Positions 17,871 to 26,870 of a stretch of DNA of 64,000 bases are shown piece after piece. The stretch comes from Phycisphaerae bacterium (GTDB lineage: Bacteria > Planctomycetota > Phycisphaerae > Phycisphaerales > UBA1924). The stretch spans positions 62,001 through 126,000 of the forward strand of contig JAEUIZ010000039.1 in NCBI GenBank assembly GCA_016793805.1, in the 5' to 3' direction. Each line of letters begins with the position of its first letter. The stretch's first letter is position 1. Below the pieces are notes generated by a model. That model was not told the origin of the DNA. It worked only from the letters and a program-made list of their open reading frames with translations, and did not search any database. The position numbers and the translations under genes were made by a program.

Positions 17871-18074
17871 ATGGTGGCGCAGACGAACATCCAACTTCCC
17901 ACGGCGCTCGTGCAGGAACTTGAGGCGCAGGCCGCGAAGGTGGGCTTGAGCCTTGCTGCGTACATCGCGTTCATGACGAGAGTCAGGGCACGGCGGCACG
18001 ACGAGGAGTTCGAGCGCGTCGCGAAGCAGTTGTTCTCGAAGTACCCGGAGGCCCTGCGGAAACTTGCGCAGTGA
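17871..18074 (+). CDS. Putative RHH-type antitoxin
   Basis: 67 residues. The start NIQLPTALVQELEAQAAKVG has the short strand and helix spacing of ribbon-helix-helix (CopG-like) DNA-binding antitoxins, followed by a basic helical C-terminus (FERVAKQLFSKYPEALRKL) that could wrap the toxin. The ATG at 17871 is preferred over a TTG two codons upstream. Its stop overlaps the GTG start of the Doc-like gene by four bases, the usual antitoxin-first arrangement. The classical Doc partner is Phd, which this does not resemble. It probably represses its own operon. Confidence 0.75.
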   Translation: MVAQTNIQLPTALVQELEAQAAKVGLSLAAYIAFMTRVRARRHDEEFERVAKQLFSKYPEALRKLAQ

Positions 18075-18763
18075 TCCGCGGCGTGCTGAACCGGCAAGTG
18101 CGATTCCTCACGATAGACGAAGTGCTCACGCTGCATGAGACGGCGATCGACGAGCACGGCGGGTCGCAGGGCATCCGCGACTCGGGCCTGCTGGAGTCGG
18201 CGCTGGCGATGCCCCAGCAAGGGTTCGGCGGCGGGTTCGCGCACGAGTACCCGTTCGGCATGGCCGCGGCGTATGCGTTTCACTTGTGCAAGAACCACCC
18301 GTTCGTAGACGGCAACAAGCGAGCAGCACTCGCCGCCATGTTTACCTTCCTCGGCCTCAATGGTTGGAGCCTGGCGGCCACGCAGGAGGACTCGGCGAAC
18401 GCGATCTTGCGAGTGGCAGAGGGTGCCGCTGACAAGGCGGCGCTGGCGGCATGGATCGAGGGGAACGTGAGGGCCCGGCCGTCGATCGAACTCAGGGACT
18501 TCTTTGCTGGCCTCTCCTACGAGCAGATTGCGCAGATGCTCAATGCCGCGTTGGCGGATGAGGACGCCGCTCGGTCGCAGCAGGAGCGGTTCACGACGAT
18601 GATGGAGGCGGGGCGGGCCATACCCGCCATCCACGAGGCCAACATTGGGGCCATGCGTGCGCGAGAGGAGGGTGTCGAAGGCGTGGAGGTACGATTGCTC
18701 GCACAATCGGCGCTCCTCATCGCCATCTACCGCATCGCCGAGGACATGGGCTACGAGTGGTAG
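18071..18763 (+). CDS. Doc/Fic-type toxin with C-terminal extension
   Basis: 230 residues. Residues 8-135 match the death-on-curing fold: TIDEVLTLHETAIDEHGG, IRDSGLLESALAMPQQ and the active motif HPFVDGNKRAAL (76-87). Doc-type enzymes phosphorylate EF-Tu Thr, arresting translation, whereas Fic enzymes AMPylate; this HxFxDGNKR form is the Doc side. Doc proteins are normally about 125 residues. Here about 95 extra residues follow (LRDFFAGLSYEQIAQML ... RIAEDMGYEW), helical and unrecognised. The start is the GTG overlapping the antitoxin stop. Confidence 0.88.
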   Translation: MIRGVLNRQVRFLTIDEVLTLHETAIDEHGGSQGIRDSGLLESALAMPQQGFGGGFAHEYPFGMAAAYAFHLCKNHPFVDGNKRAALAAMFTFLGLNGWSLAATQEDSANAILRVAEGAADKAALAAWIEGNVRARPSIELRDFFAGLSYEQIAQMLNAALADEDAARSQQERFTTMMEAGRAIPAIHEANIGAMRAREEGVEGVEVRLLAQSALLIAIYRIAEDMGYEW

Positions 18764-18818
18764 CCGGATGCCATGGGGATGGTCGCGGCGATCGGGTGCG
18801 GCGGGGGCTGAAATGAAA

Positions 18819-18843
18819 GCCGCCCTCCGGGGTGGAGGGCGGC
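18819..18843 (-). terminator. Hairpin terminator of the giant surface-protein gene
   Basis: A perfect 10-bp stem (18819-18828 with 18834-18843) and five-base loop. On the minus strand the stem is followed by TTTCATTT, so it fits a rho-independent terminator for the minus-strand gene ending at 18945. It also lies after the plus-strand Doc gene but lacks a T-run on that side. Confidence 0.75.
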
Positions 18844-18944
18844 GGGGGAAACTTGGGTTGTTCTCGCACAGGCGGGACGCCCGTGCCGCGGGGTGAGAGT
18901 CGCCGGCCCGGAGGTGGGCGGCACCCGATCCGGGGCTTGCCGGA

Positions 18945-21900
18945 TCAGATGTTCGAGAGCGGCTCGGTCAGGCCCAGTGCGGCGCCCTTGGTGCTCCATC
19001 CGCCCTGGAGGACCAGGTCGTAGTGGTTCATGGACATGACGAAGGGGGCGTCGGCGACGGCCTCGACGGCGAAGTAGTTGAAGACGAAGGCGTTGAGGAC
19101 GGCGGGGAGTTGGTGGAGGTTGATGAGTTGGAAGTCCTTGGCGCCGACGGTGAAGGTGTGCGAGGTGACGATGCCCTGGCGGAAGATGAAGTTGAGGGTG
19201 ACGTTGAGGGGGTCTGTGGTGGGGTTGTAGAAGAAGGCGGTCTCGAAGTAGAGGGTGCCGGCCTTGGTGCGGTTCATGAAGGCGTCGCCGACGAACCAGT
19301 TGGTTCCGGCGCGGGTGGCGCCCTGGGTGGCGTCGGAGTCCCCGAACTGGATGGTCTCGGCGAGGACGGTGATCTTGCCGGTGGAGTCGTAGCGGAGGCC
19401 GACGGGTTGTCCGGCGACGAGGCCGAGTTCGGCGGGCGTGAAGGAAGCGCGGCCGAAGGCGCCGATGGAGATGGGACGGATGAGGTCCGGGAGGCCGGAA
19501 CTGATGTACTTGCCGACGAGCCCGATGGTGGTGGGGGTGTTGGAGTTGTTGAAGAAGGTGATGCGTGTGGTGGCGCTGGAGGCGTTCTGGATGCCTGGGA
19601 CGACGCCGGTGGTGCTTCCGCCGTCGGGGTCGCCGAGGACGGCGTATCCGGAGGCGGTGTCGAGGTCGTAGTGGCTGAGGGCGGCGACGATGCCGATGTG
19701 CTCGTCGCCCGAGTTGAGCGGGGCGGAGGTGACGACGAAGGAGAACTCGCCGACGGGGAGGGCCGGGGTGTTGTTGAAGTTCCAGCCGAGGCGTCGGAAG
19801 CCCTGGACGGTCTGGCTGAAGGCGACGGTCTGGCCGGTGGTGAAGTAGGCGGTGACGGTAACGACGGCGGGGGTGGGGTTGGGGTTGTAGTAAACGAGGA
19901 AGTCCTGGATGGAGCCTGGGAACTTGGTGCCGCGGGCGAAGGACCAGGTGGTGGAGGGCTGGTCGGTGAAGGCCTCGCCGAGGGTGTTGCCGAAGTCGTA
20001 GTGGGAGATGTCGGCGGCGAGGAAGCCGTCGGACTCGATGATGATGGCGTAGGGCTTGTTGAGGATCACGCCGGGGAGGGCGCCGTTGGGTCCGTTGCTG
20101 ATGGTGACGCCGCCGCGGGAGTTGGCGTTGATGACGCCGTTGTTGACGATGACGGTCTCGGGATCGTTGCCCTCGTAACGGAGTCGGACGGTGTAGGTGA
20201 CGGGGACGTCGTTGGAGTTGCCGATGGAGACGTACTCACGGACGCGTGCGGAGGCGAAGCCCTCGGGGTAGTAGAGGAAGAAGGTCTCGGGGGCGGTGTC
20301 GATGCGGACGGAGTAGGGGCCTGTGAGCCCGTTGAGGCCATCGACCTCGACCCAGTATTTCTGGTTGGGTCCGGTGATGTTGAAGGCGAGCCGGGCCTCG
20401 ATGCCGGCGGTGCCGATGGTGTCCTGGGCGATGAGTTGGCGGTTGGGCGCGAAGACGCGGACGCCGAGGCGGTCGGGGAGTTGGCCGCCGGGCTTGACGA
20501 TGTTGACGTAGGCGACGCGTGGGGAAGAGGGCGACCCGGAGAGGGAGTTGAAGACGAAGAGGTCGGTGTCGCCGGCGAGTTCGATGATGCCGGTGGCGTT
20601 GCCGTCGCCGGTGCGGAAGTTGAGGGGGATGAGGGTGGCGTTGTTGAAGTCGCCGGCGTTGGCGTGGTCATCGGGCCCCGGGGGCGGGGTGCCGCCGACG
20701 ACGGTGACGCTGTAGGACCCGGCGTTGGGCATGGTGTTGAGGTCGGTGGAGACGAGGACGTAGTAGGTTCGTGCGGCGAGGGTGGAGAAGGTGACGGTGA
20801 CGGAGCCGTTGAGGAGCCCGTCCTCGTCGAGCCCGTCGCCGTCGCGGACGGTCCCGCCGACCTGGTTCTGGTTGAAGTCGAAGAAGCGGAGGACCGGGCG
20901 GATGCCGCTGCTGGGGGTGTCGATGGTGACGGCGAGGTTGCCGTTGACGAGGGTGTCGACCTTGAAGAGGTCGGTGTCGGAGGAGACCTCGATGACGCCG
21001 GTCTCGAACCCGACGCCGGAGAAGGTGCTGAGGGTGATCGGGCTGGCGATGGAGAACTCGGTGATGTTGGGGTGGTCGTCGGCGGTGGGGGAGGTGACGT
21101 TGACGAGGTAGCGTCCGCGGTCGGAGGTCTTGAAGACGTTGCCGCCGACGGGGGCGCCCTCGACCATGACGAAGTAGACGGCGTTGCGTTGGGCGGTGAA
21201 GGTGTAGGTGGCGACGGAGAAGGGCGCGTCGTTGCCGGTGACCTGGGGCTGGTTGGAGGTGGAGTCGAAGACGGCCTGGCCGGTCTCGTCGATGACGCGG
21301 ACGCGCGGGAAGAGGAGGCTCTCGGCGGTGGAGATGAGGTTGATGGTGGCGGTGCCCTGGGATTGGGAGGTGAAGGTGAAGAGGTCGGAGTCGCCGGTGA
21401 CCTCGATGTTGCCGGAGGAGCCGCCGGTGCCGGTGGAACTGATCGCGATGGGCGTGGCGACGCCGAACTGCCCTGGGATGATGGCGCTGCCCGGGGGCGG
21501 CGGGTTGGGCCCATCGGGGTGGTCGTCGGTGGTGACGCTGAAGTCGAGGGTGAGGTTGTAGTTGCCGAAGTCGACGTCGGGGTCGAAGCCCGAGACCTGG
21601 ATGAAGTAGGAGTTGAACGTCTCGTTGGAGGTCGTGGAGGTGCGTGGGGGCGCGGTGAGGGCGACGGTGACCACGGTGGAGGTGGCATCGGCGGCGCCGC
21701 CGAAGCCGACCTGGAGGAGGACGGGATTCGCCGCGCCGTCCTCGCCGATCTCATAGACGCGGACGCGCGGGCGGAGAGTGGGGGAGAGGCCGTCGATGGT
21801 GATGCGGACGGTGTCGAAGGCGATGGTGGTGAAGGAGAAGAGGTCGGTGTCGCCCGTGCTCTCGATGGACCCGGCGACGGTCTCGGTGCCGTCGTAGTCG

Positions 21901-24900
21901 TAGGAGTTCGAGGGGATATCGGTGGCGCCGAAGATGTTGGGCGAACTGGCGTGGTCGTCGGAGAAGGGCGCGCCGACGAGGCTGACGGTGTATCGGCCCT
22001 GCTGCCCGGCGGCATCGACGGCGACGTAGAAGCGGTCGCCCTGGTTGGTGAGGATGGAGACGGAGGCGGTGCCGGTGTTGGAGGAGACCTGGCTCTGCCC
22101 GATGAGGTTGCCGGTGAAGTCGTAGACGGAGACGCGACGTGTGAAGGCGTCACCGGCGCGGCGGTCGACGTTGATGGTCATGGTGCCGGTGGCGGGGGCG
22201 AGGAACTGGAAGAGGTCGGCGTCGTTGGGATTGCCGGGGGTGAGGGCGATGGTGCCGGTGACGGAGCCGAGGACGGCGGAGGTGCTGGTGGTGTTGAGAT
22301 CGACGGGGATGGGGGTGGCCTGGGTGTTGGTGACAAGGCCGGCGAAGGGGGGGTTGACGTGGTCGTCGTCGAAGCCGTTGAAGGGCATGGAGTTGATGAG
22401 GAGTTCGTAACTGCCGGTGGCGTGGCGCCAATCGACCTTGGGGAAGGTGAGGCTGAAGTTCTGACGTTGACCGCTCTCGACCTGGACGAAGTAGGTGTTG
22501 CCGGCGACAACGGGGATGACGACGCGGGCGTCGCGGCGCTGGAAGGTTCGGCCAGCAAAGGAGCCGACGGCGTAGGTGTCGGACTCGCCGGCGGTGACGG
22601 AGTTGTCGTTGTTGTAGGCGATCTCGGTGAAGTCGTTGCGGAAGACGCGGAGGGCGGAGTCCAGCGGGCTGTCGTAGGTCTTGGAGAGGCCGCCGCGGAG
22701 GGTCTCGATGACGGGCGGGGTCATGGGATCGCCGTCCTCGGTCTGGACGCTGCCTTCCCAGAACTCGTCGGCGAGGTCGGTGGTGTTGATTCGGATCTCG
22801 GCGGTGCCGGTGTAGAGGGCGCGGAACTGGTAGAGGTCGGCGTCGGTGGGGGAGGTGAGGTTGCCGAGGTCGGAACTGTGGAAGATGAGGCGGCCACGGG
22901 TGCCCGGGGTTCCGACGAAGTTGTCGATCATGGCGCCCATGCCGGCGCCCGGTGGATCGGAGCCGTTGTCGTCGATGCGATCCATGGAGTAGCCGCGGCC
23001 GAGGAGGACGGGGTCGAAGGTGCCGGTGCGAGCGGTGAAGAAGCCGAAGCCGAGATCGACGACGGCGCCGCCGGCGGCGTTGACGTAGTTGCGGGCATCG
23101 CCGGTGTTGGCGTTGACCTGGAGTTCGTAGGCGCTGGCCCACTGCCCGGCGCCGGCGACCTTGGGGCTGGTCTCGCTGACCTCGGAGTTGAGAGGGGCGG
23201 GCAGCGGGGGGGCGATGGTCGTGTCGGCGTCGGCGTCGACCTGGACTTCGAAGTTGTAGCGGCCCGCGCCGGACTCGCTGGAGATCTCGATGTAGTAGAC
23301 CTCGCCGCCCCAGACCTGGAGATCATCGGGTGCGCGGCCGTTGGCGGGAAGCGAGTAGTTGGGGACGGTGCCCATCGGGGGCGGGCCCGGGAAGGGTGGC
23401 GTGGGGGGAAGCGAGGCAGGGTCGAGGACGCCGGAGGGCTCGGTGAATCCGCCGAGGACGGTGTTGTTGTAGTTCCAGATCAGGGTGAGTTTGGAGTCGA
23501 AGACGCGGACGCGCGTGTTCATCAGCGTGCCGCCGATGGAGAGGATCTGGAGGCGAGTGGAGGGGCGGTACTTGGGCTGCCACGCGGGTGTCAGCATGCC
23601 CGCGGGGTTGGTGGTTCTCGCGTCGGGCTCCCCGTTGAAATCCCCGAGCATGTCCACGGGCGGGACGAACTGGAAGAGGTCGGTGTCGCCGGCGGAGTCG
23701 ATGCGGCCTTGGGCGAACCCGCGCACGACCAGGACGTGGTCGGTCGGGTCGGGAACCGGTGGGGCGAGGATCGGGAACGGCAGCGGCGAAGGCGGATCCT
23801 CCGGCTGGCCCCAGATGATCGGCGTGGCGAGTTCGAAGAGGCGTTTGCGCTCGGCGTCGGTGGGGTTGACAGGAGGCGTGCCGGTGCCGGGGGCGACGAA
23901 GTCCTGGTGATCGTCGAGCCCGGTGGCGGGGTCGATGGTGTGGTGGCTCTCGATCTCGAGGGCGAAGGTGCCGCCGGCGTTGCCGTCGAAGTTCTCAACG
24001 ATGACGAAGTAGTGCTGCCCGCCGACGAGTTCGGTGACGATCTGGGAGAAGGCACCGGGGAGTTCGTTGAAGGCGATCTGCTGCCCGGCGTCGTTGTAGA
24101 GGCGGATCGCGGAGTCGGGGATGGGGCTGAGGCCCGCGCCGGCGTTGACGGTGAGCCAGGTGAACCCGGAACCCTGGGCCTGGAAGCGGAAGAGCGTGCC
24201 CAAGGCCGCGGAGGCGACGCTGGAGTTGATGGCGCCCAGGCGCGTGACGGGATCGACGCCGACGCTGGTGGCGATGGCGTCGATGTTGAGGGTGAAGGCG
24301 CCGGTGCTGGTGGCGCCGGCGGCGATGTCGTCGCTGCGGACGCGGACGAAGTAGGTCTGGCTGGGCGCGACGCGGAGGGCGAGGAAGGCGTTGGTGCGGT
24401 TGCCGGCGTCGCTGTCGGAGACGAGGAAGTTCCCGTTGCCGTCGTAGATGTCGAGGCGCGAGTTGAAGTCGGCGGCGTCGGCGATGGCGGTGATCATCGC
24501 GAGGCTGGCGAAGCCTGCAGCGGAGCCGGTGTTCACAAGGTAGACGATGTCGCTGCCGCGGAGGGAGATAGTCCCGCCCTGGTTCCCGATGCCGCTGACG
24601 GCGTTGAGGGCGGGGAAGTTGGTGGCGATGCCATCGACGCGGATGTTGTACGCGCCGGTGGACCCCGGGCCCATGGCGAGGTCGGACATGACGCGGACGT
24701 AGTAGGTGGTGCCGGGGGTGGCCTTGAAGCCGACCCAACCGTCGCGGAAGGCGCCGGAGGTGAGGGTGCCGTTGTTGGAGCCGGACTTGAAGGGCTGGCC
24801 GGGGGTCGAGCCGGGGGCCTCGGTGTAGACCTCGACGCGGGAGTCGAGGACGTTGGCGTTATTGAGGGCGTCGGCCCAGATGGTGACGAAGGTGGCGTTC

Positions 24901-25187
24901 ACGGGGGCCGTGAACTGGAACATGTCGTCGTCCATCGCGGTCCCGATGACGCCCGCGACCTGACCCTCGCCGGTCATGGAGTCGAGGGTGATGGCGGTGG
25001 GCGTCGCCGGGGTCGGGGTCCCGTAGACCTGGTTGAAGGAGGGGTGGTCGCCGGCGAAGAGGACTCGCGATTCGAGCGACTCGATGGGGTTCTCGATCCG
25101 CGCGAGGCCTGAGCGTCGGACGAGGGTCCGCGGCCCGAAGCGATTCACCCGACGATTCCGGCTCGAACGATGATCCCATCGGCTCAT
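18945..25187 (-). CDS. Giant repeat surface protein (PPC-like domains, LEPR-like N-terminus)
   Basis: 2080 residues. The N-terminus is basic and then reads IESLESRVLFAGD, an LEPR/LExRxLL-type planctomycete export or anchoring segment. Residues to about 1650 are a chain of roughly a dozen 110-150-residue domains with the recurring core GxIExxxDTDLFxF ... YxVxVxG...GxYxLxV, resembling bacterial pre-peptidase C-terminal (PPC) domains; nearly every unit begins with DDHxxxP. The last 400 residues are different: modules with SHYDF, SHYDL and NHYDL and long beta stretches, similar to DUF5719-like surface modules. No enzyme domain is visible, so it is probably an adhesin or cell-surface layer protein. 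The ATG at 25187 has GGAG upstream; the open frame reaches 25253 but lacks a better start. Confidence 0.82.
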   Translation of the reverse strand: MSRWDHRSSRNRRVNRFGPRTLVRRSGLARIENPIESLESRVLFAGDHPSFNQVYGTPTPATPTAITLDSMTGEGQVAGVIGTAMDDDMFQFTAPVNATFVTIWADALNNANVLDSRVEVYTEAPGSTPGQPFKSGSNNGTLTSGAFRDGWVGFKATPGTTYYVRVMSDLAMGPGSTGAYNIRVDGIATNFPALNAVSGIGNQGGTISLRGSDIVYLVNTGSAAGFASLAMITAIADAADFNSRLDIYDGNGNFLVSDSDAGNRTNAFLALRVAPSQTYFVRVRSDDIAAGATSTGAFTLNIDAIATSVGVDPVTRLGAINSSVASAALGTLFRFQAQGSGFTWLTVNAGAGLSPIPDSAIRLYNDAGQQIAFNELPGAFSQIVTELVGGQHYFVIVENFDGNAGGTFALEIESHHTIDPATGLDDHQDFVAPGTGTPPVNPTDAERKRLFELATPIIWGQPEDPPSPLPFPILAPPVPDPTDHVLVVRGFAQGRIDSAGDTDLFQFVPPVDMLGDFNGEPDARTTNPAGMLTPAWQPKYRPSTRLQILSIGGTLMNTRVRVFDSKLTLIWNYNNTVLGGFTEPSGVLDPASLPPTPPFPGPPPMGTVPNYSLPANGRAPDDLQVWGGEVYYIEISSESGAGRYNFEVQVDADADTTIAPPLPAPLNSEVSETSPKVAGAGQWASAYELQVNANTGDARNYVNAAGGAVVDLGFGFFTARTGTFDPVLLGRGYSMDRIDDNGSDPPGAGMGAMIDNFVGTPGTRGRLIFHSSDLGNLTSPTDADLYQFRALYTGTAEIRINTTDLADEFWEGSVQTEDGDPMTPPVIETLRGGLSKTYDSPLDSALRVFRNDFTEIAYNNDNSVTAGESDTYAVGSFAGRTFQRRDARVVIPVVAGNTYFVQVESGQRQNFSLTFPKVDWRHATGSYELLINSMPFNGFDDDHVNPPFAGLVTNTQATPIPVDLNTTSTSAVLGSVTGTIALTPGNPNDADLFQFLAPATGTMTINVDRRAGDAFTRRVSVYDFTGNLIGQSQVSSNTGTASVSILTNQGDRFYVAVDAAGQQGRYTVSLVGAPFSDDHASSPNIFGATDIPSNSYDYDGTETVAGSIESTGDTDLFSFTTIAFDTVRITIDGLSPTLRPRVRVYEIGEDGAANPVLLQVGFGGAADATSTVVTVALTAPPRTSTTSNETFNSYFIQVSGFDPDVDFGNYNLTLDFSVTTDDHPDGPNPPPPGSAIIPGQFGVATPIAISSTGTGGSSGNIEVTGDSDLFTFTSQSQGTATINLISTAESLLFPRVRVIDETGQAVFDSTSNQPQVTGNDAPFSVATYTFTAQRNAVYFVMVEGAPVGGNVFKTSDRGRYLVNVTSPTADDHPNITEFSIASPITLSTFSGVGFETGVIEVSSDTDLFKVDTLVNGNLAVTIDTPSSGIRPVLRFFDFNQNQVGGTVRDGDGLDEDGLLNGSVTVTFSTLAARTYYVLVSTDLNTMPNAGSYSVTVVGGTPPPGPDDHANAGDFNNATLIPLNFRTGDGNATGIIELAGDTDLFVFNSLSGSPSSPRVAYVNIVKPGGQLPDRLGVRVFAPNRQLIAQDTIGTAGIEARLAFNITGPNQKYWVEVDGLNGLTGPYSVRIDTAPETFFLYYPEGFASARVREYVSIGNSNDVPVTYTVRLRYEGNDPETVIVNNGVINANSRGGVTISNGPNGALPGVILNKPYAIIIESDGFLAADISHYDFGNTLGEAFTDQPSTTWSFARGTKFPGSIQDFLVYYNPNPTPAVVTVTAYFTTGQTVAFSQTVQGFRRLGWNFNNTPALPVGEFSFVVTSAPLNSGDEHIGIVAALSHYDLDTASGYAVLGDPDGGSTTGVVPGIQNASSATTRITFFNNSNTPTTIGLVGKYISSGLPDLIRPISIGAFGRASFTPAELGLVAGQPVGLRYDSTGKITVLAETIQFGDSDATQGATRAGTNWFVGDAFMNRTKAGTLYFETAFFYNPTTDPLNVTLNFIFRQGIVTSHTFTVGAKDFQLINLHQLPAVLNAFVFNYFAVEAVADAPFVMSMNHYDLVLQGGWSTKGAALGLTEPLSNI

Positions 25188-25451
25188 GGCGGACTCCGTG
25201 CAGTCGTGTCTCGTGGGTCGGGACGCCGAAACGGGCTCTGCGTCCTGCGGCATGTGTGGGCTCGTCTCCCGGCCGCGGGGCGTGATCGCTCACGCCAACC
25301 CTCGTGCCGCCGCGTCGCGCGTCGGCCCGCAGCCCAGCATACTCGACCTGCGCCCGCCGCGTCCAGCCGGCCCAGACACCCGCGGGCGGCGAGTGCGCAT
25401 CCCTCCCCGTACAACCCCCATGTTCGCGTCGGACCCCCCCTCGGTTCCAGG

Positions 25452-26144
25452 TCAGGACTCGAGCGAGCGGGCCACGGCCCCCTTGGCGAGGATCTCTGCC
25501 GCGTCGTAGGTCGGGAGGCGCGAGTTCTCACGGGTGACGAGCAGGGGCGCCTCGCTGCACCCGAGGATCACCCCCTGGCACCCGCGGTCGGCGAACTCGT
25601 CGATGACGCGGAGGACGAGGGAGAGGGACTGGGGGCGGATGTCTCCGAAGACGAGTTCGTTGAAGATGATGCGATCGAGGGCCTCGGCGCGGTCGGGCGC
25701 GGGGGCGAGGACCTGGATGCCGCGAAGGCCCAAGTGGGTCTGGTAGGTTGAGCCGGAGGTGACCATCTTGGTCCCGATGAGTCCGACGACCCGGCTGCCG
25801 TCGCTCTCGACGGCGCGAGCGACCAGTTCGGGTATGGTTAGCCAGGGGATGGGCGAGCCCGCCTCGGCGAGGGTGATCGCGTGCTGGACCGCGTTGTCGG
25901 GGGTGAGGCAGAACTCGGCGCCCATGCGGGCGAGGATCGTTGCCGAGCGGCGGAGCAACTCGCCGACGGCGTGCCAGTCCTGCGCGGCGAGGGCGTCGAT
26001 GTAGTGCGCGAGTGGTTCGTTGTGGAGCGAGACCCGCGGATGGAGGTGGGTGTCGAGGAGGTGGGAGGCGTGGCGGAAGATCTGGCGGTAGAAGAGGGCC
26101 GCGCCTTCGGGACTGACCGCCACGATGCCGATGTGCTTGGCCAC
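25452..26144 (-). CDS. Aspartate/glutamate racemase-family protein
   Basis: About 230 residues from a GTG start (an ATG nine codons upstream at 26171 is an alternative). It starts VAKHIGIVAVSPEGAALFY, as amino-acid racemases of the aspartate racemase/YgeA group do. The second catalytic Cys is present in GVILGCSEAP (Cys196). At the first catalytic position, where the family has PCNTaH, this protein has TPDNAVQHA with Asp83. Racemases use two Cys as acid and base; some relatives with a single Cys are asymmetric or specific. It may thus be a specialised racemase or a related lyase/isomerase. Confidence 0.8.
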   Translation of the reverse strand: MAKHIGIVAVSPEGAALFYRQIFRHASHLLDTHLHPRVSLHNEPLAHYIDALAAQDWHAVGELLRRSATILARMGAEFCLTPDNAVQHAITLAEAGSPIPWLTIPELVARAVESDGSRVVGLIGTKMVTSGSTYQTHLGLRGIQVLAPAPDRAEALDRIIFNELVFGDIRPQSLSLVLRVIDEFADRGCQGVILGCSEAPLLVTRENSRLPTYDAAEILAKGAVARSLES

Positions 26145-26258
26145 CGGGACAAGCCTACCGCGCCCGTGCATCCGGGGACAGTGGCAAGCAGTATGATTTG
26201 TGGAGCGCGGCGTGGTGGGGCGCGGGGGACGGGTGCCGACGAACGCTCGAGGATGCAC

Positions 26259-26843
26259 ATGCCCGGGAACACACCCCACGACGACGCCGAGCCGCGCGAG
26301 GAAGACGTGCTGCGCGAGGACGAGGCGCGGCACGACGACCTGGAGGACACGGTCGCCGAGGATTTGGCGATCGCGGAAGAGGGCCCGAGGCTGTCGCCGG
26401 TCAAGGCCCGCGCGGACGTGAACCTCGACGAGGTGTTCGACAAGACCACGCAGGCGGCCGAGGGCGTCTCGACGTGGAAGTACGACCCGGAGGCGGGGCG
26501 TTCGGACGTGGCGGTGAAGATCCGCGCGGCGCGCGAGGCGATCGAGTCCGCCGTGGGGACGCCCTTCGGGAAACTGATCATCGCGCTGGTTGTCGGGCTG
26601 GGGGCGATCTCGCTGGGAATCATGGCGGCGATCCGGCAGGAGCGGAACTACATCATCGCGGCGGCGATCGTCATCCCCCCGGCGGCGTGGCTGATTCATG
26701 CGCGCTACAACGCGTGGCTGGGGCACAAGCGGTACATGTACCGGCTGCTGGAGACGCTGGGCGAGGATGTCTCGGACTTTGACCCGCACCGGGTCAATCG
26801 GAAGATCGGGACCGCAATCGACGGGAAGCGGAAGAAGCGATAG
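26259..26843 (+). CDS. Small two-helix membrane protein, unknown
   Basis: 194 residues. The first 95 are acidic and soluble, with a short conserved-looking stretch (DVNLDEVFDKTTQAAEGVS). Two transmembrane helices follow (LIIALVVGLGAISLGIMAAI and NYIIAAAIVIPPAAWLIHA), then a basic tail ending GKRKKR. The ATG at 26259 has GAGG at 26249-26252; an in-frame ATG at 26253 is too close to that site. I do not recognise a family. It is 27 bp before a glycosyltransferase gene and probably co-transcribed. Confidence 0.7.
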   Translation: MPGNTPHDDAEPREEDVLREDEARHDDLEDTVAEDLAIAEEGPRLSPVKARADVNLDEVFDKTTQAAEGVSTWKYDPEAGRSDVAVKIRAAREAIESAVGTPFGKLIIALVVGLGAISLGIMAAIRQERNYIIAAAIVIPPAAWLIHARYNAWLGHKRYMYRLLETLGEDVSDFDPHRVNRKIGTAIDGKRKKR

Positions 26844-26870
26844 CGGGCAATCGTCCCGTACACTGCCGGC

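Noticed and set aside
15755-18706. Long minus-strand open frame opposite guaA and the toxin genes
   Set aside because: Arg/Pro/His-rich and antisense to well-defined genes.
19023-25112. A very long open frame on the plus strand opposite the giant surface protein
   Set aside because: Its composition is Gly/Asp/Val/Glu-rich with no domain; it mirrors the codons of the minus-strand gene, which has clear repeat domains and a ribosome site.
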